Shown: positions 8,509 to 16,906 of the stretch, piece after piece
How positions within the stretch are numbered: the first letter of the stretch is position 1
Layout: every line of letters begins with the position of its first letter
Source: JAFMJV01 sp034436555
Lineage (GTDB): Bacteria > Chloroflexota > Limnocylindria > Limnocylindrales > CSP1-4
Assembly (NCBI GenBank): GCA_034436555.1
Contig: DAOTUU010000059.1
Span: forward strand, 19,714-83,713
DNA length: 64,000 bases
Direction: 5' to 3'
Translations under genes and position numbers: made by a program
Notes under the pieces: model-generated
Seen by the model: the letters and a program-made list of their open reading frames with translations, nothing else
Databases searched by the model: none
What the model was told of the DNA's origin: nothing

Positions 8509-9720
8509 ATGCGCCCGATGACGACCCCGCCCGGCGCACGTGCGCTGCCCGCCCGGCTGCCCTCCCTGGGGACATGGGCATCGCGGACGGCCGATCGGCT
8601 GGTGGCGACGACCACCCGGCGCGCGCCGGCAGGCTCCCGCGCCCGGGAGCGCCTCGCCCGGGCCCTTCGGCTGCCGCTCCACGCGGGCATCGCGTGGGCC
8701 CTCTTCAGCTGGCTGCTGCTCGACGCCGGCGTGTCCCAGCAGGCGCGCGGCGGACCCGCCGCATGGGTCGCCCTGGCCGCGATCCCGGTCGGGCTGCTGG
8801 CGCTCCGGCGACCGGTGCTGCTGGGCCTGGTCATGGCCGCGGCGTGCGCGTGGCTGCGGGTGGTCACGATGGGCGTTCCGGAGACCTGCGACCAGCTCGC
8901 GGTCAGCCGCGCGGCGCTCGGCGTCATCGCGGGTGGCGGCAGCCCGTGGGGCTTCGGGTACCCGGAGTCCGTGCCCCCCGGCGCCCCCTATCCGTACGGG
9001 CCGCTCGCGGCGGTCACCGCGCTGGCCGGGGTGCCCGGCGAGGTCGCCGCGATGGCCGGCATCCTGGTCATCCTCGCCTGGCAGCGCGCCCTGCTGACGA
9101 TCGCGCTGCTGGGAGCGTGGGTCGCCTGGACGGAGCTGGGCGTGTGCGGCATCAACGACCAGGTCCCGGCGATGCTGCTGCTGGGCGGGCTGCTCCTCCT
9201 GGAGCGGCGGCGCATCTCGGGCGCGCTGCTGGTCGCCCTGAGCGCGGGCATCAAGCCGTACGCCCTCGCGTGGGTGCCTCCCCTCATGGGCTTCGGCGGC
9301 ATCGGGACCTCGGTGGTGCTGCTGGGCTGCGTCGCGCTCGCCTGGCTCCCGGGAGTGGCCTGGGGTCCCCGATCCTTCCTCGAGTCGGTGGAGATGGCGC
9401 GCTCCATCCACCCGCGGTCGGAGAACACGCTCGACATGCCCGCGCTCCGTGTCCTCGCCCTGCCGATGGCGGTCGCCGCCCTGTTCGTGCGCAGCTGGAC
9501 CACGGCCGTGCTGACGGGTGCCCTCATCTTCGTGACGGTCCTGTTCCTGGACCATTGGGCGAGCTTCGGCTACTGGCTGGTGGTGCTGCCGCCGGTCGGC
9601 ATCGTCGCGGAGCGCGCCCTCGGCGCCCTGGGTGTCCGCCTCCGAGCGGCCATCGGCGCGGCAGGCCCGGCCATCGGCGCGGCAGGGCCGACCATCGGCG
9701 CGGCAGGCGCCTCCGGCTAG
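8509..9720 (+). CDS. Polytopic membrane protein, GT87 (DUF2029)-like glycosyltransferase
   Basis: 403 residues with about eight to ten membrane helices after a basic cytoplasmic N-terminus of about 60 residues. The extracytoplasmic loop after the second helices ('CDQLAVSRAALGVIAGGGSP', then 'YPYGPLAAV') and the later 'AGIKPYALAWVPPL' are patterns of polyprenol-phosphate-dependent membrane mannosyltransferases of the GT87/DUF2029 type. This would place it in lipoglycan or cell-envelope polysaccharide synthesis. The acidic catalytic residue near 'C-D-Q' is plausible but unproven. The last residues are three tandem 'IGAAG' copies coded by a 21-bp repeat. Its TAG stop overlaps the stop of the convergent gene. 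ATG at 8518 is an alternative start. Confidence 0.6.
   Translation: MRPMTTPPGARALPARLPSLGTWASRTADRLVATTTRRAPAGSRARERLARALRLPLHAGIAWALFSWLLLDAGVSQQARGGPAAWVALAAIPVGLLALRRPVLLGLVMAAACAWLRVVTMGVPETCDQLAVSRAALGVIAGGGSPWGFGYPESVPPGAPYPYGPLAAVTALAGVPGEVAAMAGILVILAWQRALLTIALLGAWVAWTELGVCGINDQVPAMLLLGGLLLLERRRISGALLVALSAGIKPYALAWVPPLMGFGGIGTSVVLLGCVALAWLPGVAWGPRSFLESVEMARSIHPRSENTLDMPALRVLALPMAVAALFVRSWTTAVLTGALIFVTVLFLDHWASFGYWLVVLPPVGIVAERALGALGVRLRAAIGAAGPAIGAAGPTIGAAGASG
9649..9708 (+). repeat. Tandem repeat, 21-bp unit x about 2.9
   Basis: Three consecutive near-identical copies (9649-9669, 9670-9690, 9691-9708) of a unit beginning GCCATCGGCGCGGCAGG, at the very 3' end of the membrane glycosyltransferase-like gene. 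They encode the (A/T)IGAAGP tail. The copies differ by one or two bases, so the duplication is recent. Confidence 0.9.
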
Positions 9721-10652
9721 CGATACAGGCTGCCGCCCAGGTACTTGAGCCCGGAATCGACGGCCACCGTGGCAACACGACCGCCGCGCCCGATGCGCTC
9801 CGCCACCTGTCGTGCGGCCGCGATGTTCGCCCCCGTCGACGGGCCTGACCAGATCCCGTCCGAGCGGGCCACGCCCCTGGCCGTCTCCATCGCCAGCGCC
9901 GTGGGGATGGCGACCACCTCGTCGATGAGGTCCGCTGACAGCAGCGGCGGCACGAACCCGATCCCACCACCCTCGATGCGATGGGTGCCCGCCGCTCCAC
10001 CCGACAGGACGGCGGACTCCGCGGGCTCCACGGCCACCCGGTGGATCGCCGGGAGCGCCTCCCGGAGCGCCTGGCATGTGCCCACGAAGCAGCCGGCGGT
10101 GCCCACGTAGAGCGCGATCGCGTCGATCCGGCCGTCAAGCTGCCCCAGCAACTCGCGGCCCAACCCGAGATACCCGTCCACCATGTCGTGGTTGTTGAAC
10201 TGGTCCGTGGCGTAGCCGCCGGTCTCGGCGACGATCTCCGCCGCCCGCGCGCGCATGGTCGGGATGAGCGTGGGCGTGATGCCCTCGGGACTGTCGATGA
10301 GCTCCACGTCCGCCCCGAGGGCGCGCATCGTCTGGATCTTCTCGGGCGCGAAGGCGGACGACGACACGATGCGCAGCGGGTAGCCCTTCACCGAGCACAC
10401 GAGCGCGAGCGACGACCCGGTGCTGCCGCCCGTGTACTCGACCACGGTCTGGCCGGGACGCAGCCGACCGGCACGCTCGGCCCCCTCGATCATGGCGAGC
10501 GCCATGCGGTCCTTGTAGGACCCCGTCGGGTTGTGGCTCTCCAGCTTGACCCAGATCTCGGCGCTGTCGGCTGGCGTGGCCAGGCGCACGACGGGGGTGT
10601 CGCCGATTCCGGCCAGCGCGCCGGGGCGGTCGAGCGGTGCGGTCGCAGACAT
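9717..10652 (-). CDS. PLP-dependent cysteine synthase-family enzyme
   Basis: 311 residues of fold-type II pyridoxal-phosphate enzyme, the cysteine synthase / cystathionine beta-synthase family. The PLP lysine is K47 in 'NPTGSYKDRMA'. The phosphate-binding loop reads 'EYTGGSTGSSLA' (family form EgssGNTG), and the 'YATDQFNN' and 'SGPSTGANIAAA' blocks are typical. It probably makes cysteine from O-acetylserine or a related beta-substituted amino acid. A cystathionine beta-synthase role cannot be excluded, but no CBS domains are present. The ATG at 10652 has a GGGAGG site. No serine acetyltransferase lies nearby, and the gene stands alone, divergent from infA. Confidence 0.85.
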   Translation of the reverse strand: MSATAPLDRPGALAGIGDTPVVRLATPADSAEIWVKLESHNPTGSYKDRMALAMIEGAERAGRLRPGQTVVEYTGGSTGSSLALVCSVKGYPLRIVSSSAFAPEKIQTMRALGADVELIDSPEGITPTLIPTMRARAAEIVAETGGYATDQFNNHDMVDGYLGLGRELLGQLDGRIDAIALYVGTAGCFVGTCQALREALPAIHRVAVEPAESAVLSGGAAGTHRIEGGGIGFVPPLLSADLIDEVVAIPTALAMETARGVARSDGIWSGPSTGANIAAARQVAERIGRGGRVATVAVDSGLKYLGGSLYR

Positions 10653-10930
10653 CGTGGCCTCCCTGTCCCGGGCGGGCGGCCCTCGGATGTGGAGCCTGCG
10701 CCCGACTGTCACGGCGAGCGTAGGCCGTCGCGTCAAGCGCGGGCTGCCCGTGCACGAACGGCGCACGCGCGGCAGAATATGCGACAGCCCCGCGTGCGGA
10801 CACCCGTCCTGCCGGTCGAGCGTGCCCGCCCGACCGCGGGTGCCAGCCTTCGGCTCAGCCCGAAGCCCCCACCAACGATGGCGGTCGCCCGCCCGGCAGG
10901 GGAAGGAACCGGCGACCAGGAGGTGGGACC

Positions 10931-11149
10931 ATGGCCAAGGCAGACGCGATCGAGGTCGAGGGGACGGTGATGGAGTCCCTGCGCGGCGCGCAGTTCCGGG
11001 TGGAGCTGCCGAACGGGATGCCCATCAGCGCGCATCTGGGCGGCAAGCTCCGCAAGAACTTCATCCGGATCCTGCCGGGCGACCGCGTCCGGGTGGAGCT
11101 GTCTCCCTATGACCTCACGAAGGGCCGCATCACCTATCGCATGAAGTAG
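10931..11149 (+). CDS. infA: Translation initiation factor IF-1
   Basis: 72 residues, the full family length. IF-1 is a single OB-fold protein that binds the 30S A site and works with IF-2 and IF-3 in initiation. The block 'IEVEGTVMESLRGAQFRVEL', then 'GKLRKNFIRILPGDRVRVELSPYDLTKGRITYR', matches IF-1 throughout. The ATG has an AGGAGG site seven bases upstream. In many bacteria infA sits in the ribosomal-protein cluster beside map, rpmJ and rpsM; here it stands alone. Confidence 0.97.
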   Translation: MAKADAIEVEGTVMESLRGAQFRVELPNGMPISAHLGGKLRKNFIRILPGDRVRVELSPYDLTKGRITYRMK

Positions 11150-11210
11150 CACCGGGCGTCGCTCGGACAGCCTGGACGACCGGTCGCGATGACCCGACGG
11201 CGGGGCCGGA

Positions 11211-11250
11211 GCGCGCATGACCGGGCCGGGGCGCGCATGACCGGGCCGAG
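11211..11250 (+). repeat. Two tandem 20-bp copies downstream of infA
   Basis: GCGCGCATGACCGGGCCG with two further bases occurs twice head to tail (11211-11230 and 11231-11250), in the gap between infA and the convergent secreted-protein gene. A degenerate third copy lies just upstream. It is self-complementary enough to fold and may act as a terminator. Confidence 0.7.
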
Positions 11251-11280
11251 CGGCCGAGGTGGTGCCGCAACCGCGAGCGA

Positions 11281-11811
11281 TCAGCCGACAGGCGACGCCG
11301 GCGCCACCGACGGCACGGGAGACGCCGCGTCCGGACACGGCTCGCGAAGGGCCACCGACAGCGCATCCATGGCCAGCCCCACGCGGGTGATCGCCTCCCC
11401 CAGCCGCGCCAGGCCCGCGCCGATGGTGCCCTCGTCGCGGATGCCCCGGGTGGTCATGCCGAGCTCCCGGAGCGATGCCGCCAGCTCGCCGACCAGCGGA
11501 CGGTAGGTCTCGCTCACCAGACCCAGCAGGCGATCGGCCTCCGCGATCGACGCCGCGACCCCCACCAGGATGGGGACCAGGCCGTCCTCGCTGACCGTCT
11601 GCGCGCGCACGAACCCCAGGTACAGCCGCAGATCCGCCGCCGACTGACACATCGACGGTCCGGGGACAGGGCTGGCCGCTGCCGGGACGGATGGCCCGGG
11701 CGATGGCGACTGCGCACCAGCCGGCACCGATCCGATCCATGCGGCGAGCAGCAGCGCGAGGGCCAGGACGGCGAACGAGCGACGCGGGCGGGTGGAGATG
11801 ATGCGGTCCAT
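11281..11811 (-). CDS. Small secreted protein of unknown function
   Basis: 176 residues. The N-terminus is a signal peptide (RPRRSFAVLALALLLAAWIG, then a small-residue cleavage region AGAQS), followed by a Pro/Ser-rich linker and a helical domain with two cysteines ('PSMCQSAADLRLY' and 'REPCPDAASP') that could form a disulfide tying the ends of the helical bundle. It ends in another Pro/Ser-rich tail. No family recognised. The start at 11811 is chosen so that the basic n-region directly precedes the hydrophobic core; upstream codons in frame are low-complexity. Confidence 0.65.
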   Translation of the reverse strand: MDRIISTRPRRSFAVLALALLLAAWIGSVPAGAQSPSPGPSVPAAASPVPGPSMCQSAADLRLYLGFVRAQTVSEDGLVPILVGVAASIAEADRLLGLVSETYRPLVGELAASLRELGMTTRGIRDEGTIGAGLARLGEAITRVGLAMDALSVALREPCPDAASPVPSVAPASPVG

Positions 11812-12186
11812 GACGCGCAGCATACGGGACGCCACAACTGGCCCGTGATCCTCGACCAGGGGGCGCGACCGTGGTGTCGGAGCAGCTGTGCCGGATCGAT
11901 CGCCCGCCGGCGCCGCGGCCGGCGTCGGGTGCTGCTGACCGTGCATCGGTAGGGGGTCACGGGGCGGGCCACGACCCTCAGACAGGTCGAACCCGCCATC
12001 CGAAGCCGGGCCCCGAATATAGTTGCGTCGGCGGCGAAACTATGTTACGGTCGCCGTGGATCCGCTGCAGCACCGCGTCGAAGGGACTGGAGGGGCACAT
12101 GACGGAGCCTGCGCGAGCAGGAGATACGCGACAGCGAACGGCACGGTCGTGGCCCATGACACCGATGACACAGCGATAGGAGGAGA
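11812..12186. other. Leader region of the sugar-importer operon
   Basis: 375 bases with no convincing gene. It holds the 25-bp operator copy at 12019-12043 and, just before the first importer gene, an AGGAGG ribosome site at 12180-12185. The remaining sequence is unremarkable, and an open frame at 11871-12179 lacks coding character. The transcript leader downstream of the operator would be about 140 bases. Confidence 0.6.
12019..12043. promoter_or_regulatory. 25-bp operator, copy 1 (probable ROK-repressor site)
   Basis: Near-palindrome with outer arms ATAGTTGCG and CGAAACTAT around a GC-rich centre. The identical 25 bases occur again at 22066-22090, directly before the ROK regulator gene. 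In this copy TATAGT (12018-12023), a fair -10 box, overlaps the left arm, so binding would block transcription of the importer operon. It is AT-edged in otherwise GC-rich DNA. Confidence 0.8.
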
Positions 12187-13461
12187 ATGGTGCGAACCAA
12201 GACTTGGACGACGGCCGCCGTCACGGTGGTGGCGGCCATGCTGGCCGGACCGCTGGCGGTCGCCGCCGACGACCCGGTCACGCTCACCCTGAACAGCTGG
12301 CGCGTCGAGGACGCCCAGATGTGGGAAGAGAAGATCATCCCCGCGTTCGAGGCGAGCCACCCGAACATCAAGATCAAGTACGCGCCCACCGCGACCACGG
12401 AGTACGACGCCGCGGTGGATGCCAGCATGAAGGGCGGCACCGGCGGCGATCTCATCACCTGCCGCCCGTATGAGGTGACCCGCGCGAACATCCAGAAGGG
12501 GTACTTCGCGCAGCTCGACGACCTCGCCGGCGTCGCGCAGTTCGAGCCCGACCGCTTCGACGCCTGGTCGATCGGCGACGGCCACGTCTACTGCATGCCC
12601 ATGGCGGCCGTGCACGGCGTGCTGTTCTACAACAAGGACATCTTCGAGGAGCTGGGCATCGCGGTGCCCACGACCCAGGAGGAGTACCTGGCGGCTCTGG
12701 CCACCATCAAGGACAGCGGCAAGTACGAGGCGCTCGCGTATGGGTCCGCCGACGCGTGGGTGCTCTCGGGCATCGGCATCGACACCTTCGGTCCCAACTA
12801 CTGGCGCGGCGAGGAGGGCCGCCAGGGCCTGCTCAACGGCACCAAGAAGCTGACCGACCCCGACTTCGTCGCCGCGTTCGACGCGTTCGGCGCGATGCGA
12901 CCCTATCTTCCCGATGGCCAGGAGGCCCTGACCTACGCGGACCAGACGCAGCTCTTCTCGCTGGGTCGCGCCGGGGTCTGGCCGACCGGCTCGTGGAGCA
13001 TCAACGAGGCGGGCGCCAACGGCGTCAACGTGGGCGCGTTCGCTCCCCCGCTGCCCGCTGCCGGCGACGACCTGTTCGTCCAGGTCCACCCGGACATGGC
13101 GATCGGCGTCAGCGCGAACTCCCAGCACCCGGACGAGGCGAAGCAGTTCGCCGACTGGCTGGCCAGCGACGAGTTCATCGACATCTTCACCAACTCGCTG
13201 CCCGGGTTCTACAGCCTGCGCAACGACCCTCCCCCCGTCACCAACGCGCTCGCCCAGGAGATCCAGGACATCGCCCAGAGCGCCAAGGGCTGGACGCCCC
13301 GGCTGTCGATCGACCGCTTGAGCGCCGGCACCCCGTCGCTCGAGCTTGAGAAGCAGGCGACGCTCCAGTCGTTCATGGGTGACCAGTCCATGACCGGTGC
13401 GGACGTGGCCGCGCACCTCCAGGAGGTGCTCGAGGCGTCCTACACGCCGCCCGCACAGTAG
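12187..13461 (+). CDS. Sugar ABC transporter substrate-binding protein (family 1)
   Basis: 424 residues: signal peptide (about 1-26, ending GPLAVAAD, with no lipobox cysteine) and a mature family-1 extracellular solute-binding fold. Typical features are the N-terminal 'VTLTLNSWRVEDAQMWEEKIIPAFEASHPNIKI' strand-helix, 'GGTGGDLITCRP', 'GVLFYNKDIFEELGI' and 'AGVWPTGSWS'. It would capture a sugar or sugar derivative outside the membrane and deliver it to the two permeases that follow. It is first in an operon of eight genes and has a strong AGGAGG site. The absence of a lipobox leaves the anchoring unclear. The ligand is unknown; neighbouring kinase and SIS genes make an amino sugar plausible. 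Confidence 0.92.
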   Translation: MVRTKTWTTAAVTVVAAMLAGPLAVAADDPVTLTLNSWRVEDAQMWEEKIIPAFEASHPNIKIKYAPTATTEYDAAVDASMKGGTGGDLITCRPYEVTRANIQKGYFAQLDDLAGVAQFEPDRFDAWSIGDGHVYCMPMAAVHGVLFYNKDIFEELGIAVPTTQEEYLAALATIKDSGKYEALAYGSADAWVLSGIGIDTFGPNYWRGEEGRQGLLNGTKKLTDPDFVAAFDAFGAMRPYLPDGQEALTYADQTQLFSLGRAGVWPTGSWSINEAGANGVNVGAFAPPLPAAGDDLFVQVHPDMAIGVSANSQHPDEAKQFADWLASDEFIDIFTNSLPGFYSLRNDPPPVTNALAQEIQDIAQSAKGWTPRLSIDRLSAGTPSLELEKQATLQSFMGDQSMTGADVAAHLQEVLEASYTPPAQ

Positions 13462-13533
13462 TTCATCGCGCGCGGGGCGGAGCAGGTCGGCCATGTCCTG
13501 CCCCGCCCCGCGACGCACCTCGCGGAGGCCGTC

Positions 13534-14421
13534 GTGAGGTCGCTCCGGAGCTACCGCTACCTGCTGCTGTTCTCCCTGCCGGCGCTCCTGTTCTACGTCG
13601 CCTTCGTCATCTACCCGCTCGTCGCGACGCTGAGCCTGAGCCTGTTCCGGGAGGAGCTGGGGACCGGCGTCCAGCACTACGTGGGCCTGGACAACTACGT
13701 CAGGCTGTTCACGGGCCTGGGCATCTCGGATGCGTTCTGGCGGGCGTTCGGCCACAACATCCAGTACTTCCTCATCCACCTCGTGGTGGAGCTGCCCATC
13801 GCGCTGCTGCTGGCCGCGGTGCTCACCTCCGATCCCATCCGGCGCAGCCGGGGCATCTACCGCACGCTCCTGTTCATCCCGGCGACCCTGTCGGTGGTCA
13901 TCACGGCATTCATCTGGCGGCTCCTCCTGAACCCGCTGTGGGGCCTCGTGGACTACCCCCTGCTGGGCAAGGAGCAGACCGCCCTGACCACGGTGTCGCT
14001 GCTGTCGGTGTGGCAGTACATCGGTGTGCCGATGCTGTTCTTCTACGTGGCGCTGCTGGCCATCCCCGACGAGATGCTGGAGGCGGCGCGCATCGATGGC
14101 TCGGGGTCGTTCAGCACGTTCCGGCGCATCCGCCTGCCGCTCATCGCGCCGATCATCGGCCTCAACGTCATCCTCACCTACATCTTCACGTTCGTGGGCT
14201 TCGACATGGTGTTCGCGCTCGGCGGCATCGCGCCCGGTCCCAACTACGCGACCGACATCCTGGGCTCGTTCTTCTACCGCACGTTCTACGGGCACGAGGC
14301 GGTCGTGGGCGACGCGAACCTGGGTGCGGCGGTGGCGACCACCGTGTTCGCGTTCATCCTCATCGTGACGGCCGGGTACTTCCTGATCGTCCAGCGACGC
14401 GCCGTGTCGCACGAGCTGTGA
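13534..14421 (+). CDS. Sugar ABC transporter permease, MalF/UgpA type
   Basis: 295 residues, six predicted membrane helices starting with 'YLLLFSLPALLFYVAFVIYP'. The cytoplasmic EAA loop that docks on the ATPase is present as 'EAARIDGSGSFSTFRRIRLPLIAP' (about residues 183-206). This is the MalF-type partner of the next gene. GTG start with GGAGG upstream. The gap to the binding-protein gene is 72 bases and the next permease starts four bases after its stop. Confidence 0.92.
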   Translation: MRSLRSYRYLLLFSLPALLFYVAFVIYPLVATLSLSLFREELGTGVQHYVGLDNYVRLFTGLGISDAFWRAFGHNIQYFLIHLVVELPIALLLAAVLTSDPIRRSRGIYRTLLFIPATLSVVITAFIWRLLLNPLWGLVDYPLLGKEQTALTTVSLLSVWQYIGVPMLFFYVALLAIPDEMLEAARIDGSGSFSTFRRIRLPLIAPIIGLNVILTYIFTFVGFDMVFALGGIAPGPNYATDILGSFFYRTFYGHEAVVGDANLGAAVATTVFAFILIVTAGYFLIVQRRAVSHEL

Positions 14422-14425
14422 TGCC

Positions 14426-15310
14426 ATGACCACCGTCGGGCGCGCGCCCCGCCGCTCCTCCGGGAAGGGCTTCTCCGGTCGCCATCCGCGCCGGTCGCTG
14501 GAGTCGATCGGGGCACACCTCGTGCTCATCGTGGCCGTGCTCATCGCGGTGGTGCCGGTGGTGCTCATCGTGATGAACTCGTTCAAGGACACGATGTCCA
14601 TCTTCAGCGGGCCCCTGGCGCCGCCGACGCCGGAGACGTTCAGCCTCAAGGGCTACGAGGCCGTCCTCTCCGACGCGAGCTTCGGCACGTACTACCGCAA
14701 CAGCCTCATCGTGACCCTCGCGTCGCTCGTCCTCACGCTGACCTTCAGCGCCATGTGCGCGTTCGCGATCTCCGAATACCGGGTGAGGCTCGCGCCCATC
14801 ATCGCCGGGTTCCTGCTCATCGGGGTCATGGTGCCCATCCGCCTGGCGACGGTGCCGCTGCTCCAGATGATGGTGAGCTGGAAGCTGTTCAACACGCATC
14901 TCGCGCTCATCCTGGTGTACACCGGCATGAGCCTGCCGGTGGCGGTGGCCATCATGCTCGTGTCCTTCCGCACGGTGCCTCGGGAGCTGAAGGACGCCGC
15001 CCGCATCGACGGCGCGAGCGAATTCCGCACGTTCCGGCTGGTGCTCCCGCTGGTCAGGCCGGCCATCGCCGCGGTCGCCACGGTGTCGATGCTGCCGATG
15101 TGGAACGACCTGTGGTTCCCGCTCATCCTGGCGCCCGGGGAGGCGACCCAGACGGTGACGCTGGGCACGCAGCAGTTCGCCGGTCAGTTCCAGAAGAACT
15201 GGCCCGCGCTGCTCGCGGCGCTCACCGTGGGCGCGCTGCCGCTGATCATCCTGTTCACCGCGTTCTCCCGCCAGTTCATCCGCGGGCTCAGCCAGGGGTT
15301 CACCAAATGA
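14426..15310 (+). CDS. Sugar ABC transporter permease, MalG/UgpE type
   Basis: 294 residues with six membrane helices. The EAA-type loop reads 'RELKDAARIDGASEFRTFRL' (about residues 188-207), and the region 'PMWNDLWFPLIL' after it is typical for the CUT1 MalG subunit. It completes the importer channel with the preceding gene. No ABC ATPase gene follows; CUT1 systems often share an ATPase (MsmK/UgpC type) coded elsewhere. Its stop overlaps the next ATG in an ATGA. Confidence 0.92.
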   Translation: MTTVGRAPRRSSGKGFSGRHPRRSLESIGAHLVLIVAVLIAVVPVVLIVMNSFKDTMSIFSGPLAPPTPETFSLKGYEAVLSDASFGTYYRNSLIVTLASLVLTLTFSAMCAFAISEYRVRLAPIIAGFLLIGVMVPIRLATVPLLQMMVSWKLFNTHLALILVYTGMSLPVAVAIMLVSFRTVPRELKDAARIDGASEFRTFRLVLPLVRPAIAAVATVSMLPMWNDLWFPLILAPGEATQTVTLGTQQFAGQFQKNWPALLAALTVGALPLIILFTAFSRQFIRGLSQGFTK

Positions 15311-16305
15311 CCACGCCGACCGCATCGGGCAGGCCGACGATGCCACCCGTGCCGTTCGATCCCGAGATCCTGCCGGTCATCGAGCGGATGGCCGTGGAGC
15401 GCGCCCCGACCGTCTCGCGAGAGGGGCTCCGGCGCGCCGGCGTGGCCCTTCCGGCGGCCACCATCGACGAGATCATCGGCGACCGGGCGATCGACTGGGA
15501 GGACCGCGTGATCCCGGGCCCGGACGGCGCGCCCGACATCGAGGTGACCGTCTTCCGTCCGCGCGGTCGGGAGGGGGCGGGTCCCATGCCCGCGCTCTAC
15601 GGGATCCACGGCGGCGGCATGATCGAGGGTCACCGGTCCTGGGACACGCCCCGGATGGTGGACCTGGTGGACCGGCTCGGCGTGGTCGCGGTGACCGTGG
15701 AGTACCGCCTCGCGCCGGAGCACCCCTACCCCGCCGGTGCCGAGGACTGCTACGCCGGCGTGGCCTGGCTCGCGCGGAACGCCGCCGCCCTCGGCGTGGA
15801 TGCGGCACGCATCGTGGTCATGGGCGGCAGCGCGGGCGGCGCGTTCTCGGCGGCCGTGGCGCTCATGGCGCGGGACCGCGGAGGCCCGCACATCGCCGGG
15901 CAGCTGCTGCTGTGCCCCATGATCGACAACGCGAACACCACCGTCGCGAGCCTCCAGTACGACGGCATCGGCACCTGCACCCGCGAGGAGAACCTGTTCG
16001 CCTGGGCGTGCGTCCTGGGCGAGGATCTCGCCTTCAGCGCCGCGGCGCCCGCCTACGCCGCGCCGACGCGCGCCGCGGACCTGTCGGGGCTGCCTCCCGC
16101 GTTCATCGAGGTGGGGTCCGCGGAGCTGTTCCGCGACGAGGACGTGGACTACGCCATGCGCATCTGGGCGACCGGCGGCCAGGCGGAGCTGCACGTCTGG
16201 AGCGGCGGCTGCCACGGCTTCGACATCTACATGCCCGACGCGGAGATCACGCGCGCCGCTCTCGCGGCACGCACGTCCTGGCTGCGCCGCCTGCTGGCGC
16301 TGTGA
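15307..16305 (+). CDS. Alpha/beta hydrolase of the hormone-sensitive-lipase (GDXG) family
   Basis: 332 residues. The oxyanion-hole motif HGGG is at 'YGIHGGGMIEGH' (about residue 102) and the nucleophile elbow is GGSAGG (family form GDSAGG) near residue 177. The acid is probably the Asp of 'GSAELFRDEDVDYA' and the base the His of 'GGCHGFDIY'. It should hydrolyse a carboxylic ester. Translation is coupled to the permease through ATGA. Placement in the importer operon suggests it removes an ester group, for example acetyl, from the imported compound. That role is inference. Confidence 0.88.
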   Translation: MTTPTASGRPTMPPVPFDPEILPVIERMAVERAPTVSREGLRRAGVALPAATIDEIIGDRAIDWEDRVIPGPDGAPDIEVTVFRPRGREGAGPMPALYGIHGGGMIEGHRSWDTPRMVDLVDRLGVVAVTVEYRLAPEHPYPAGAEDCYAGVAWLARNAAALGVDAARIVVMGGSAGGAFSAAVALMARDRGGPHIAGQLLLCPMIDNANTTVASLQYDGIGTCTREENLFAWACVLGEDLAFSAAAPAYAAPTRAADLSGLPPAFIEVGSAELFRDEDVDYAMRIWATGGQAELHVWSGGCHGFDIYMPDAEITRAALAARTSWLRRLLAL

Positions 16306-16357
16306 CGGGACTGCCCGACGGGCAGCCCTCGAGAGATCCCCACCCACGGAGGCCCAC

Positions 16358-16801
16358 ATGACCGGACAGCGCTATCGCAAGCACATCGTCACGGGGGTGC
16401 AGCTGCCCCCCGACATCAGCAGCACCCGGCCCAAGGAGCTCGACGAGTCCGAGACCCTCGTCTCCTGGCTGGATGGCAACGTGGTCGAGGGCGCATCCCA
16501 GATGGTCTGCCTGTGGTACCTCAAGGCCACGCCGGACCAGAACTACCCCGCGCACGTCCATGAGCACGACGAGATCGTGGGGTTCTTCGGCAGCGACCCC
16601 CACGATCCGACCAGGCTGGGCGGCGAGATCGAGTTCTGGCTGGAGGACGAGCAGTACATCCTCACCCAGAGCTGCCTCATCTTCGCGCCCAAGGGGATGC
16701 GCCACGGTCCGCTCGTCATCCGGCGCGTGGACAGCCCGATCTTCCATCTGACCACGATGCTCGGCGGTCAGTACGTCAAGAAGGATGTCGACGCGGGCTA
16801 G
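16358..16801 (+). CDS. Cupin-fold protein
   Basis: 147 residues. A metal-site pattern of the cupin barrel is visible in 'YPAHVHEHDEIVGFFG' (His, His, Glu; about residues 66-81), with the second motif around 'IFAPKGMRHGPLVIRR' (about 109-124). It may be an isomerase, dioxygenase or sensor-like small-molecule binder; the family is too broad to decide. It lies in the importer operon between the lipase-like hydrolase and the GcvP-like pair, with 52 bases before it and a 105-base C-rich gap after it. A processing role on the imported compound is inferred from context only. Confidence 0.75.
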   Translation: MTGQRYRKHIVTGVQLPPDISSTRPKELDESETLVSWLDGNVVEGASQMVCLWYLKATPDQNYPAHVHEHDEIVGFFGSDPHDPTRLGGEIEFWLEDEQYILTQSCLIFAPKGMRHGPLVIRRVDSPIFHLTTMLGGQYVKKDVDAG

Positions 16802-16888
16802 CCGCCCCGGCCCCGCTCCGCCCGCGCCCGCCCCGGCGCCGCCCCAGCCCCACCCCCGCCTCCGCCCCTGCGCCCCCCGCGGGCGGGC
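16802..16888 (+). repeat. C-rich low-complexity spacer
   Basis: About 85 bases almost entirely of C and G, with long CCCC/CCGCCCC runs on the plus strand, between the cupin gene and gcvPA-like gene. The complement holds several G3-5 runs and could form a G-quadruplex. No gene or promoter is evident inside it. Confidence 0.6.
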
Positions 16889-16906
16889 ACGAAAGGACGT
16901 GTGTCG

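Noticed and set aside
11871..12179. Plus-strand frame of 102 codons over the first operator
   Set aside because: It covers the operator and leader of the importer operon, lacks coding-like composition and has no ribosome site.
12040..14649. Minus-strand open frame of 869 codons
   Set aside because: It is antisense to the importer genes and consists of Arg/Asp/Val/Gly-rich sequence without motif. It is a shadow of clear family members.
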